A stretch of DNA of 64,000 nt from positions 1,737,501 to 1,801,500 of the forward strand of contig NZ_CP031168.1 in NCBI RefSeq assembly GCF_022354825.1, given 5' to 3'. A program made the translations under genes and the position numbers. Positions within the stretch are counted from its first letter, which is position 1. Every line of letters begins with the position of its first letter. The DNA is from Paenibacillus sp. H1-7 (GTDB taxonomy: Bacteria > Bacillota > Bacilli > Paenibacillales > NBRC-103111). Of this stretch, positions 45,287 through 53,864 are shown in pieces. The notes beneath the pieces were generated by a model. That model did not search any database. It had not been told where the DNA came from and saw nothing but the letters and a program-made list of their open reading frames with translations.

Positions 45287-46282
45287 ATGAGATTATACGG
45301 CTTGAAGCTTAATGCGATTATAGAAAAATATTTATCCCTCATTGTCCCGGTATCTCTGATACTTGGGTTTCTTTTTTCTGCCCAGCTAAAAGGATGGACG
45401 GCGTGGGCGCCGTACTTGTTCGCCTACCTGACGTTCGTCATGGCGACCGGCTGCAGCTGGAAGCAGATCAAGCAGGCGTTCCGCATGCCGGTTCCGATGC
45501 TGCTCATCTTTACGGCGGCGCACATTGTTGCGCCCGTCGTCTCTTATTCGCTCGGAAGCGCATTTTTCGGAGCGCAGTCGCCGTATGTGGTCGGTTTCGT
45601 CCTGTTTACCGTCATCCCGCTCGGGGTGTCGTCGGTCATTTGGGTCGGGCTGTCGAAGGGCAATATTCCGCTGGCGCTGTCCATGATCGTTGTGGACTCG
45701 GCGCTAAGCCCGTTCGTCATTCCATTAGCGGTGTCGTTGTTCTTCGGGGCTGAGGTCGAATTCGATCACGTCAAAGTTATGCTCGATTTGGTTAAAATAA
45801 TCGTAGTGCCGACCATCATCGGTGTGATTGTCAATGAGCTGTCGCGGCAGCGGTTCAAGGAATGGTCGGCTCCGGTGTGCGGGCCGAGCTCCAAAATCGC
45901 CATGATCACCGTGGTAGCGATCAATGCGGCAGCCATTCAGCCTTATGTCATAGAGATGAAGCGGGATATGATCGTCGTGATCCCTCTCGTCGTGCTGATG
46001 GTCATATTCTGCTACTTGATCGGCTTTGCGTCCATGTTTATTTTGAAGCGGCACGAGCTCGTCATTACGGTTGCCTATTCATCGGGCATGCGCAATATTT
46101 CACTTGGTCTCGTACTGGCGCTTGCTTACTTCGAACCGTTGACGGCGGTGCCGGTCGTCCTCTCGATTCTCATTCAACAGCCGTTCGCCACTTTGAACTA
46201 CTGGTGCCTGAAGAAGATGGCGCAATCCCGCCTTTACAAAAAATTAACTGGCATTCCTCCTGCAGAGACGCTAGGCTATTGA
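45287..46282 (+). CDS. bile acid:sodium symporter (BASS) family transporter
   Basis: The 331-residue product has about ten hydrophobic segments in the BASS arrangement, with FAYLTFVMATGCSWKQIKQAF near residue 45, FTVIPLGVSSVIWVGLSKGNIPLALSMIVVDSALSPFVIP and AYSSGMRNISLGLVLALAYF. Family members move organic acids or sterols with sodium. It starts one base after the fumarase stop, so the two genes are surely cotranscribed, and a dicarboxylate or related acid is a reasonable substrate guess. The start is uncertain; a TTG at 45278 overlapping the fumarase gene is an alternative. Confidence 0.83.
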   Translation: MRLYGLKLNAIIEKYLSLIVPVSLILGFLFSAQLKGWTAWAPYLFAYLTFVMATGCSWKQIKQAFRMPVPMLLIFTAAHIVAPVVSYSLGSAFFGAQSPYVVGFVLFTVIPLGVSSVIWVGLSKGNIPLALSMIVVDSALSPFVIPLAVSLFFGAEVEFDHVKVMLDLVKIIVVPTIIGVIVNELSRQRFKEWSAPVCGPSSKIAMITVVAINAAAIQPYVIEMKRDMIVVIPLVVLMVIFCYLIGFASMFILKRHELVITVAYSSGMRNISLGLVLALAYFEPLTAVPVVLSILIQQPFATLNYWCLKKMAQSRLYKKLTGIPPAETLGY

Positions 46283-46406
46283 GTAGACTGTCTTTTTTAC
46301 CACAATAGAATTTATAAAATTCCGAGATCATTGGGATGTAAAATTCTATTTGGCGATAAAACCTGTTGGGCAGCGAGCACCTCAAACGGAGGGACAAAAG
46401 GTCATT

Positions 46407-48209
46407 ATGCAAAAATTTCGGGCAAGGCTAACTTTGATTTTTATTATCTTGATAGGCGCTTCGGTGCTGGCAGCCGGGTTATTCTCCGCCCGAACGCTGA
46501 GGGAATCCCATATTGAAGCATTGAAAACGAATATGGAGCGGGAGCTCAAAGTCATTTTGGTCTCGATGGAATGGAAACAGACGGGTACGGAAACGGAGCA
46601 AGTCCGCTATTTTACGGACCAAGCTGTGCGCCTTAAGGAATCTGCCGATGCCAGAGTCACCTATATTCGGGCCGACGGGAAAGTGATGGGGGATTCCGAC
46701 CACAGCGTGGAGGATATGGAGAATCACCTGAACCGCAAAGAAGTGGTTGAAGCTGCGCAAACCGGGCAATTCGGTTCCGATATGCGCTACAGCACGACGG
46801 TACAGCGCAATATGCTTTATGTCGTTGTACCTGTAAAAGACGGCGCCGCGATCCAAGGCTTCGTACGTTTGGCCATGAGTCTGGAAGATGTGGAAGCTTC
46901 CATTCGTCAAGTATGGTACGTCATTCTGACGGGTCTGGTCACCGTGTTCGTTATCGCCGGATTAATCAGCTACCGTATCGCTTACGGGCTGACACGCCCG
47001 ATTGAGATGATCACGAGAGTGGCGCACCAGATTACGAACATGAATTACAAGGCACGGGTACATGTGCTGAAAAAAGACGAGGTCGGCCAGCTCGGGCTTG
47101 CCATCAACGGGATGGCGGACAGCCTGCAGCTGCAGATGAACCGGATTATTGAGGACGAGAGCCGCCTGAAGAGCGTCCTTGAAAATATGATCAGCGGCGT
47201 CATGATGATTGACCGCGAAGGCAAAATCGTGCTGCTTAACCGTTCCGCCGAAGATATTCTCGGCTTCTCGACCCAGGAGCTGCTGGGCAAAAAATTCGAC
47301 GAAGCGAAGCAGCAGTATGAATTCACGCAATTAATCCAGGAATGCATTGATTCTAAAGAGCATATTCGGGACGAGATGATCTTCTATTATCCTTCCGAGC
47401 GTATATTGGAGATAAACTTAAGCCCTTTGTCTATTGCCGAAGATGAATGGGCCGGCGTGCTGATCGTGCTTCACGATATTACGGCCGTCCGCAGGCTGGA
47501 GAGGATGCGCAGCGAGTTCGTGGCCAACGTGTCACACGAGCTGAAGACGCCGATCGCCGCAGTGAAAGGGTTTGCCGAAACGCTGCTGGCCGGCGCAATG
47601 AACGATAAGGAGACGGCGAAATCGTTTTTGCAGATTATTTTTGACGAGAGTGAGCGGTTGAACCGTTTGATCGGGGATATTCTCGAGCTGTCGAAAATCG
47701 AATCGAAGCGCATCCCGCTGCAGTTCTCTCCTGTCGATCTTCACACCTTCGTAGGCAATTGCATCCATGTGATGAATACGGAGGCGAAGAAGAAATCGAT
47801 CGATCTGGATATGCAGGTGGATGAGGATATGTATATGGAAGCGGATGAAGACCGCTTGCGGCAAATTTTGATCAATCTGCTGTCCAACGGCATTAACTAC
47901 ACGCCGGAAGGCGGCAAGGTGAGAGTGAAGGTCGAGCCGATCATCGAAGGTTCGTCATCGGGGATGGAATATGACAAAATCCGCTTCACGATCTCGGACA
48001 CGGGGATTGGCATCCCGAAGAAGGATTTGCCGCGGATTTTCGAACGGTTTTATCGCGTAGACAAAGCGCGCTCCCGCAGTTCAGGCGGAACCGGTCTCGG
48101 CTTGTCCATCGTCAAGCATCTTGTGGAGCTTCACAGAGGCACCATCCGGGTTGACAGTGAAGTCGGGATGGGGACGAAGTTTATTATCGAGCTTCCGGTT
48201 ATCCATTAA
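46407..48209 (+). CDS. phoR: PhoR-like sensor histidine kinase
   Basis: The 600-residue product has a transmembrane helix (LIFIILIGASVLAAGLFSA), an extracellular sensor region of about 120 residues, a second helix (YVILTGLVTVFVIAGLIS), HAMP, a PAS domain (about 230-360), a HisKA domain with the phosphorylated His at 377 (FVANVSHELKTPIAAVKGF), and an ATPase domain with NLLSNGINYTPEGG, DTGIGIP and GGTGLGLSIVKHL. The architecture is that of B. subtilis PhoR. AAAGG lies before the ATG at 46407. A PhoP-like regulator follows after 200 bases, the reverse of the usual phoP-phoR order. WalK or another PhoR-type kinase is the alternative. Confidence 0.82.
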   Translation: MQKFRARLTLIFIILIGASVLAAGLFSARTLRESHIEALKTNMERELKVILVSMEWKQTGTETEQVRYFTDQAVRLKESADARVTYIRADGKVMGDSDHSVEDMENHLNRKEVVEAAQTGQFGSDMRYSTTVQRNMLYVVVPVKDGAAIQGFVRLAMSLEDVEASIRQVWYVILTGLVTVFVIAGLISYRIAYGLTRPIEMITRVAHQITNMNYKARVHVLKKDEVGQLGLAINGMADSLQLQMNRIIEDESRLKSVLENMISGVMMIDREGKIVLLNRSAEDILGFSTQELLGKKFDEAKQQYEFTQLIQECIDSKEHIRDEMIFYYPSERILEINLSPLSIAEDEWAGVLIVLHDITAVRRLERMRSEFVANVSHELKTPIAAVKGFAETLLAGAMNDKETAKSFLQIIFDESERLNRLIGDILELSKIESKRIPLQFSPVDLHTFVGNCIHVMNTEAKKKSIDLDMQVDEDMYMEADEDRLRQILINLLSNGINYTPEGGKVRVKVEPIIEGSSSGMEYDKIRFTISDTGIGIPKKDLPRIFERFYRVDKARSRSSGGTGLGLSIVKHLVELHRGTIRVDSEVGMGTKFIIELPVIH

Positions 48210-48252
48210 AGCGGGTTATTTTTGAACACGTGCCTGCTCGCTTAGGCAGTCA

Positions 48253-48305
48253 GCACAATAATGCCTTATGGAATGATGTATTGCTTCCATAAGGTTTTGT
48301 TGTGC
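48253..48305 (+). terminator. hairpin between the kinase and regulator genes
   Basis: The inner stem CCTTATGGAA / TTCCATAAGG is extended by GCACAA / TTGTGC. A T-rich stretch follows the inner stem. It probably ends the kinase transcript. Confidence 0.6.
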
Positions 48306-48312
48306 AATAATT

Positions 48313-48346
48313 TTAACGTTTTCATTAAGTTTTAAAAAAATTTACA
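48313..48346 (+). promoter_or_regulatory. possible PhoP-box cluster before the regulator gene
   Basis: TTAACG (48313), TTAAGT (48325), TTTAAA (48331) and TTTACA (48341) lie within 34 bases upstream of the regulator gene. The spacing is less regular than at ppk, so autoregulation by PhoP is only possible. Confidence 0.3.
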
Positions 48347-48409
48347 TTTTGCCAACAAAACCGTGCTATGATAAGCTTGTCATACTAGAAACGAATACGG
48401 GGGATTCCC

Positions 48410-49129
48410 ATGTCGCAAAAAATCTTGGTCATTGAAGATGAGCCTACGTTAGCAAGATTGTTATCTTATAATTTGTCTCAGGACGGTTACGAAACGAAGG
48501 TAGTCGATCACGGCAGCGAAGGCTTGCAAACGGCGCTTCAGCAAAGCTTTGATCTGATTATTTTAGATATTATGCTTCCAGGATTGAACGGCTTCGAAAT
48601 ATTGTCCAAGCTTCGCCAGAAAGGTAACAAAACGCCGGTTATCATCCTGACGGCGCGCAATGCGGAGGAAGAGGTCGTGCAAGGCTTGAAGTACGGTGCC
48701 GACGACTACATTACCAAGCCGTTCGGCGTCGCGGAGCTATTGGCGCGGGTATCGGCCGTATTGCGCAGAACGATGTCCGAAGAGCAGCTTCAGGATAAGA
48801 GCACGACGGGAGAGAAGGTCATTACCGCCGGAGATTTGTTCATTTATCCGGAGAAATATGAAGTCATGCTGAACGGAGAATCGATCCCGCTCAGACCGAA
48901 AGAGTTCGAGGTGCTGCTGTACCTTGTTCAGCGTCCGGGGGTTGTAGTAACGCGAGATGATTTGATGAACATTGTATGGGGCTTCGACTACATCGGCGGT
49001 CAGCGTACGGTGGACGTTCACGTGAGCTCGCTCCGCAAGAAGCTGGAGATGAACCAGCAGAGTGTACAGATTGAATCGATCCGCGGCGTAGGGTACAAGC
49101 TGGTTACGTCCGTAGGCAAAAAAGCATAA
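48410..49129 (+). CDS. phoP: PhoP-like OmpR-family response regulator
   Basis: The 239-residue product has a receiver domain (acidic pocket Glu9-Asp10-Glu11, phospho-acceptor Asp53 in LIILDIMLP, TARNAEE, TKPF) and an OmpR-type winged helix (LRPKEFEVLLYLVQRPGVVVTRDDLMNIVWG, and VDVHVSSLRKKLE near the end). It resembles B. subtilis PhoP in length and domain order. Together with the kinase gene 200 bases upstream it is probably the phosphate-starvation system, in line with the PhoP-box-like repeat before ppk. It has its own upstream region and a terminator after it, so kinase and regulator are separate transcripts. Confidence 0.83.
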   Translation: MSQKILVIEDEPTLARLLSYNLSQDGYETKVVDHGSEGLQTALQQSFDLIILDIMLPGLNGFEILSKLRQKGNKTPVIILTARNAEEEVVQGLKYGADDYITKPFGVAELLARVSAVLRRTMSEEQLQDKSTTGEKVITAGDLFIYPEKYEVMLNGESIPLRPKEFEVLLYLVQRPGVVVTRDDLMNIVWGFDYIGGQRTVDVHVSSLRKKLEMNQQSVQIESIRGVGYKLVTSVGKKA

Positions 49130-49140
49130 TTATCAACAAG

Positions 49141-49173
49141 AGAAGCACCATTGCGATGGCTTGCTTCTTTTTT
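49141..49173 (+). terminator. intrinsic terminator after phoP
   Basis: GAAGC and CCAT pair with ATGG and GCTTC, with a small bulge, followed by a run of T. Confidence 0.75.
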
Positions 49174-49374
49174 ATTTCCATTTCCCGGGAAATTTTTGTC
49201 GACGGCAGGGCGGAGCATGTCAAAAAAGATCGATATATTATGGCAAAATCGCATACAATATAGGCCAGATTAGAAATATCTTTTTCGGACAATGTTCACT
49301 ATACTAATGTCTAGATATTGAGGGAGCATTGAATGCTAAATGCTGAACCCACCTAATAGAGGAGGACCAAATCA

Positions 49375-50457
49375 ATGGCTAAAACGTTTAGAATTGGCAT
49401 TATCGGCTGCGGCGGTATCGCCAATGGAAAGCATATGCCTGCTCTGAAAAACCAAAAGAACGTGGAAATGGTCGCTTTTTGCGATATTGTGAAGGAAAGA
49501 GCGAGCGAGGCCGCCGAGAAATTCGGTACGCCTGATGCCAAAGTATACGACAACTATAAAGAACTGCTGAACGACAGCTCTATCGATATTGTTCATGTTT
49601 GTACGCCAAACGATTCCCATGCGGATATCTCTATCGCGTCTATGGAAGCAGACAAGCATGTTATGTGCGAGAAGCCGATGGCGAAAACAGCTGCGGATGC
49701 CCGGCGGATGGTAGAGGCCGCCAAGCGTACGGGCAAAAAACTGACCATCGGTTATCAGAACCGTTTCCGCTCGGACAGCCAATATTTGAAAAGACTGTGC
49801 GAAGACGGAGAGCTCGGCGACATTTATTATGCGAAGGCGCATGCGATTCGCCGCCGCGCCGTACCAACTTGGGGCGTATTCCTGGATGAAGAGAAGCAGG
49901 GCGGAGGTCCGCTTATCGATATCGGTACGCATGCATTGGATTTGACGCTGTGGATGATGGACAACTACAAGCCGAAGGCGGTATTGGGTACGGCGTTCCA
50001 CAAGCTGTCCCAGAAGAAAGACGCGGCCAACGCTTGGGGATCGTGGGATCCGGAGAAATTTACAGTCGAGGACTCCGCATTCGGTATGATTACCATGCAG
50101 AACGGTGCGACGATCGTGCTGGAATCCAGTTGGGCCATTAATATGCTGCAAACCGGCGAAGCGAAGACGACGCTGTGCGGCACCGAGGGCGGAGCGGATA
50201 TGCAGGACGGACTGCGCATTAACGGCGAGAAGCACAGCAAGCTGTTTATGAACGAAATTCAGCTCGATGCCAAAGGCGTTGATTTCTACGACGGTAAGAA
50301 AGCAAGCCCGGCTGATCTGGAAATGCGCTTGTGGCTGGAAGCGGTGGAGCAGGACAAAGAGCCTGTAGTTACGCCTGAGCAGGCTTGCGTAGTTTCGGAA
50401 ATTTTGGAAGCTATTTATGAATCGTCGAAAACCGGCAAAGCGGTTTACTTCGAATAA
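49375..50457 (+). CDS. Gfo/Idh/MocA family oxidoreductase
   Basis: The 360-residue product has the NAD(P)-binding Rossmann start FRIGIIGCGGIANGKHMPAL (about 5-24), VHVCTPNDSHADISIASMEADKHVMCEKPMA (with the catalytic Lys of the EKP motif near residue 101) and the C-terminal dehydrogenase domain with GGGPLIDIGTHALDLTLWM. Members oxidise sugars, inositols or related polyols, and the substrate is not visible. GAGGAGG lies before the ATG and a strong terminator follows, so it is a single-gene unit. Confidence 0.9.
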   Translation: MAKTFRIGIIGCGGIANGKHMPALKNQKNVEMVAFCDIVKERASEAAEKFGTPDAKVYDNYKELLNDSSIDIVHVCTPNDSHADISIASMEADKHVMCEKPMAKTAADARRMVEAAKRTGKKLTIGYQNRFRSDSQYLKRLCEDGELGDIYYAKAHAIRRRAVPTWGVFLDEEKQGGGPLIDIGTHALDLTLWMMDNYKPKAVLGTAFHKLSQKKDAANAWGSWDPEKFTVEDSAFGMITMQNGATIVLESSWAINMLQTGEAKTTLCGTEGGADMQDGLRINGEKHSKLFMNEIQLDAKGVDFYDGKKASPADLEMRLWLEAVEQDKEPVVTPEQACVVSEILEAIYESSKTGKAVYFE

Positions 50458-50469
50458 TTTAACGGTAAG

Positions 50470-50512
50470 AAGCCCGAGCCTCCTGTTTGTGATTGGAGGC
50501 CGGGCTTTTTTT
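50470..50512 (+). terminator. intrinsic terminator
   Basis: AAGCCCG-GCCTCC and GGAGGC-CGGGCTT form the stem, followed by seven T. A small perfect hairpin CCCCAC-TTT-GTGGGG at 50535-50549 lies in the gap that follows. Confidence 0.88.
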
Positions 50513-50662
50513 GCCTATTTATATGATCGGGGCTCCCCACTTTGTGGGGATATTTGCATTGGGCGGTCAGAGGCTGACGATTGTTCCGGGAGACGGCGAG
50601 CCTACGCTGCCCTGAAGACTGAACCGTGAGCCAGAAGTCTTGACCACTGTGCTGCGCTTCGA

Positions 50663-51685
50663 TTATTTCCCGGTTTTGCCCTGTACATAGGAGGCGTTGA
50701 ACAAGAACAAGCGCATCAGCAAGTACAGGGAAGGAATGAGCAGCAGCAGCCCTGCAATAAAGGCGATGATGAGGGCCACTCCCATCGTCGGGCTTGTCAC
50801 GCTCTCATGAATCGAGACAATAGGGTAGATGATATACGGCAAATGGGCTGCGCCATATCCGAAGAACGCGAAGGCGAACTGCAGCATGACAAGGATGAAC
50901 GCCAAACCCAGCTTCCTGCGATTCCATATGAGGTATATGGCGAACAGAAAGCACAGGAAGGAAAGGACGAACATCCACGCGATATCGAGCATGCCTTCGA
51001 AATGCCACGGGCTGTGCTTGTAGATCGAGAAAAAGACGAGCAGGCTGGCCAAAATGGTCGGCGCGCTCCAACCGACCGCGAAGCCCCGGAGTACTTCCAT
51101 CGCGGCGGCGTCCTTAGCTTTATCCGCATAATACGTAAGGAAAGAAGCGGAGATGAACAAGATGCTCACAAGAGATAGCAGGACGACCGACCACGCATAA
51201 GGGCTGGTGAACAGCTTCGCATACTGAAGGATCACTTGGCCGTTCTGCTCCTGAATGAATCCGCCCTCCGAAATGGTCAGAACGATGGATAGCGAAGCCG
51301 GGATGAGCAGCCCGCTGCTTCCGTATAGCAGCATATAGAGCGGATTATCCTTCGTTCCGCCATAGGTGCTGAAAGCATAGTAAGAGCCGCGGATGGCAAG
51401 AAGAATGATCGCTATGCTGCCCGGGATCAGCAGGGCCGTCCCCAGGTAATAGGCGGTGTCAGGGAAGAAGCCGACCATGCCGACCATGAAGAAGATCAGG
51501 AACACATTCGTTACTTCCCACACCGGGGACAAGTAGCGCTCGATAATGCCGTGAACCAGATGCTTGCGGCCGGTTATCATACTGTAATAGCTGAAAAATC
51601 CGGCTCCGAAATCGATGGATGCCACGATCAAATAACCGTAAAGGAAAATCCAGAGCACGGTAATGCCGATTACTTCGATAGTCAT
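50663..51685 (-). CDS. cytochrome bd-type quinol oxidase subunit II
   Basis: The 340-residue product has about nine hydrophobic segments with CydB-type features: an N-terminal helix (LWIFLYGYLIVASIDFGAGFF) and PVWEVTNVFLIFFMVGMVGFFPDTAYYLG. Its length and sequence style are closer to B. subtilis YthB than to E. coli CydB. It forms the second subunit of a membrane quinol oxidase that reduces oxygen without pumping protons. The ATG overlaps the TGA of the subunit I gene (ATGA). Confidence 0.9.
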   Translation of the reverse strand: MTIEVIGITVLWIFLYGYLIVASIDFGAGFFSYYSMITGRKHLVHGIIERYLSPVWEVTNVFLIFFMVGMVGFFPDTAYYLGTALLIPGSIAIILLAIRGSYYAFSTYGGTKDNPLYMLLYGSSGLLIPASLSIVLTISEGGFIQEQNGQVILQYAKLFTSPYAWSVVLLSLVSILFISASFLTYYADKAKDAAAMEVLRGFAVGWSAPTILASLLVFFSIYKHSPWHFEGMLDIAWMFVLSFLCFLFAIYLIWNRRKLGLAFILVMLQFAFAFFGYGAAHLPYIIYPIVSIHESVTSPTMGVALIIAFIAGLLLLIPSLYLLMRLFLFNASYVQGKTGK

Positions 51686-53037
51686 TTGGGTTCGCCTCCT
51701 TCGATTCCGCGACGGGCCATTTCCTGCTCCGCCGAGTTGCTCCTAAACAGCTTGCGCAGTACCGCCCAGACGGTAAATCCGAGCACGATATACAACAAAG
51801 AGAAAAGCAGCAGCATCCAATCTACGTTGTCCGCGGTAGTGGCGCCATGAACGGTCTTCATATACCCGCGCAAGATCCAGGGCTGGCGCCCGGCTTCGGC
51901 GAAGATCCAGCCGCATTCTATCGCGAGCATGGCAAGCGGCCCCGCCCAGACGGTACAGCGTAGCAGCCAGCGCGGCAGCTCGCGTCCCTTGGCGCTCCGA
52001 CGCTTGCGGGCGAACAGCAGGTAGCCGATGCACAGCACAATAAGCAGGCTGCCGATCACTACCATCGTATCGAAAAAATAGTGAATGTATAACGGCGGAC
52101 GTTCGTCCGGCGGAATATCGTTCAGCCCGGTAACGACGGCGTCCGGCTTGCCGAAGGCTAGAATACTCAGCGCATAAGGCAGCTTCAGCCCGTAGCGGAT
52201 TTCATTGTTTTCCTGCAAAATACCGCCGATCACCAGCGGAGCGCGAGACGTCGTCTCGAAATGCCATTCTCCCGCCGCGAGCTTCTCCGGCTGGTATTCA
52301 GCAAGGAACTTGCCGGACAAGTCACCTATGAATGCGGTCAGCAAGGAAAAGATAAGGCCCGTGATCATCGTCAGCCGCAGCGCTTTTTTGTAGTAGACAT
52401 GCTTCCGGCCTGCCAAAAGCGCTAGAGCGGCGAAGCCCGCCAGCACGAATGCGCTCGTCATATAAGCGGATGAGAGCACATGCGCGGTTTTGGTCGGTGT
52501 TGCCGGACTGAACATGGCTACAATCGGATCGATATCAGTAATAGTCCGTCCCGATAGTGTGAAGCCTTGCGGCGTGTTCATAAACGCATTGACGATCGTG
52601 ATGAAAAACGCGGATGCCGACGAGCCGATAATAACGGGAATCGACAGGGTGAAATGAACCCACGGGTTACGGAACCGATCCCACGTATATAAATAAATGC
52701 CCAGGAAAATGGCCTCGAAGAAAAAGGCGAAGGTCTCCATAAATAACGGCAATGCGATGGCTTGCCCGGCAATTTGCATAAAGCTCGGCCACAGCAAGTT
52801 CAATTGAAATCCGATACAGGTGCCCGTGACGACGCCGACTGCTACCGTAATGACAAAGCCGCGGGCCCAGCGGCGCGCGAGCAAAATATAGTGCGGGTCG
52901 CCGCGCTTAATGCCGAGAAACTCGGCAATAGCGATCATTACGGGCACCCCGACGCCGATAGTGGCAAACACGATGTGGAAGCCAAGGGTTAATCCCGTCA
53001 ATATGCGGCTGTATACCGCCGGATCGTAGGACATCAT
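51682..53037 (-). CDS. cytochrome bd-type quinol oxidase subunit I
   Basis: The 451-residue product carries the haem-ligand region (LTLGFHIVFATIGVGVP, His near 21), a short Q-loop with the GRQPW motif (FAEAGRQPWILRGYMKT, about 380), and about nine membrane helices. The short Q-loop puts it in the CIO/YthA-like group. AAGGAG lies 11 bases before the ATG. A perfect TGTGA-N6-TCACA dyad overlaps the likely promoter, so control by Rex or Fnr, as for bd oxidases of B. subtilis, is probable. The cydCD assembly genes are not in this window. Confidence 0.93.
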   Translation of the reverse strand: MMSYDPAVYSRILTGLTLGFHIVFATIGVGVPVMIAIAEFLGIKRGDPHYILLARRWARGFVITVAVGVVTGTCIGFQLNLLWPSFMQIAGQAIALPLFMETFAFFFEAIFLGIYLYTWDRFRNPWVHFTLSIPVIIGSSASAFFITIVNAFMNTPQGFTLSGRTITDIDPIVAMFSPATPTKTAHVLSSAYMTSAFVLAGFAALALLAGRKHVYYKKALRLTMITGLIFSLLTAFIGDLSGKFLAEYQPEKLAAGEWHFETTSRAPLVIGGILQENNEIRYGLKLPYALSILAFGKPDAVVTGLNDIPPDERPPLYIHYFFDTMVVIGSLLIVLCIGYLLFARKRRSAKGRELPRWLLRCTVWAGPLAMLAIECGWIFAEAGRQPWILRGYMKTVHGATTADNVDWMLLLFSLLYIVLGFTVWAVLRKLFRSNSAEQEMARRGIEGGEPK

Positions 53038-53104
53038 GGTTCGATCAGCTCCTTGTAATGTAATAGGGAGGACATGGTTATTCTTAGCATTTTTCCTTAC
53101 TGTT

Positions 53105-53110
53105 AGTATA
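53105..53110 (-). promoter_or_regulatory. -10 box of the cytochrome bd operon
   Basis: On the minus strand TATACT lies about 70 bases before the start codon. The position expected for its -35 is covered by the dyad at 53120-53135. Confidence 0.4.
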
Positions 53111-53119
53111 AAGGATGTA

Positions 53120-53135
53120 TGTGATTTAATTCACA
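53120..53135. promoter_or_regulatory. Rex/Fnr-like operator of the cytochrome bd operon
   Basis: TGTGATTTAATTCACA is a perfect dyad TGTGA-N6-TCACA. It fits the Fnr/CRP consensus, and its arrangement also fits Rex (TTGTGA-N6-TCACAA) apart from the flanking bases. A further TGTGA half-site follows at 53141. The dyad sits where the -35 of the minus-strand promoter should be, which favours repression. Apart from the two promoters, 53038-53377 shows no gene. Confidence 0.6.
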
Positions 53136-53311
53136 TAATATGTGATCAACGGTTGAAGAAATGGTTACGAAATGTTGAAATGGGTGAAAAAAAACTTATT
53201 TTTCTGTCAACAAGTACTAATAAAATCACAAAAATGCCCTTGTAAAAACTTTAAAATGCCCCTTGCTCTATACTATACAGGCATCTCGTTAACGATAGAA
53301 TCTCTCATGAC

Positions 53312-53340
53312 TTGACATTCCCACACTTTAAAGCTATCAT
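53312..53340 (+). promoter_or_regulatory. promoter of the Rrf2 regulator gene
   Basis: A consensus -35 TTGACA (53312-53317) and -10 TATCAT (53335-53340) are separated by exactly 17 bases. Confidence 0.75.
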
Positions 53341-53377
53341 GGATAAATAAAGTCTGTAATCGAGGTGAGACTGCACC

Positions 53378-53779
53378 ATGAAATTTTCGAAAGCGACGAA
53401 CTATGCCCTTCACACCATGCTCTTTCTTGCGGCAGCCACCCCGAATAAGCTTATTGGCGTACAGCAGTTGGCGGAGCGGCAAGGGGTTTCACCAACGTAT
53501 TTATCCAAAATACTAACCAAGCTCGTCAAGGCAGGAATGATTGAATCCACTTCAGGCGCCAATGGCGGCTATAGATTAAAGCGGAATTGGGAAGAGATCT
53601 CGTTTCTGGATATCATCCATGCCATAGAAGGTACAGCCTCCTTATTCGATTGTGATTTGAACCATGGACCCGATTGCTTGATTCAGAAAGCGATGGTTTC
53701 GGCGGAAGAGAAGATGGAGGAATACTTGCGAGAGCAAAAAATGTCTGAGCTTGCCAAAAAAGTAACGTTTGTTCTGTAA
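53378..53779 (+). CDS. Rrf2 family transcriptional regulator
   Basis: The 133-residue product has the Rrf2 winged HTH: MKFSKATNYALHTMLFLAA, GVQQLAERQGVSPTYLSKILTKLVKAGMIEST (about 27-58), and the wing SGANGGYRL. The region FDCDLNHGPDCLIQKAM has two Cys where NsrR/IscR-type members have three cluster ligands, so a complete Fe-S site is doubtful. AGGTGAG precedes the ATG. It is divergent from the cytochrome bd operon and directly before a methyltransferase gene. It may regulate either, sensing redox or nitric oxide by family habit. Confidence 0.87.
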   Translation: MKFSKATNYALHTMLFLAAATPNKLIGVQQLAERQGVSPTYLSKILTKLVKAGMIESTSGANGGYRLKRNWEEISFLDIIHAIEGTASLFDCDLNHGPDCLIQKAMVSAEEKMEEYLREQKMSELAKKVTFVL

Positions 53780-53864
53780 CAAACGGCTGCTTTTTTTTGA
53801 TAATATTATAGATATTAAGAGTCTTTAAAGTCTTTCAAATTTTATTAGAGGGAGCTGCAGCAAG

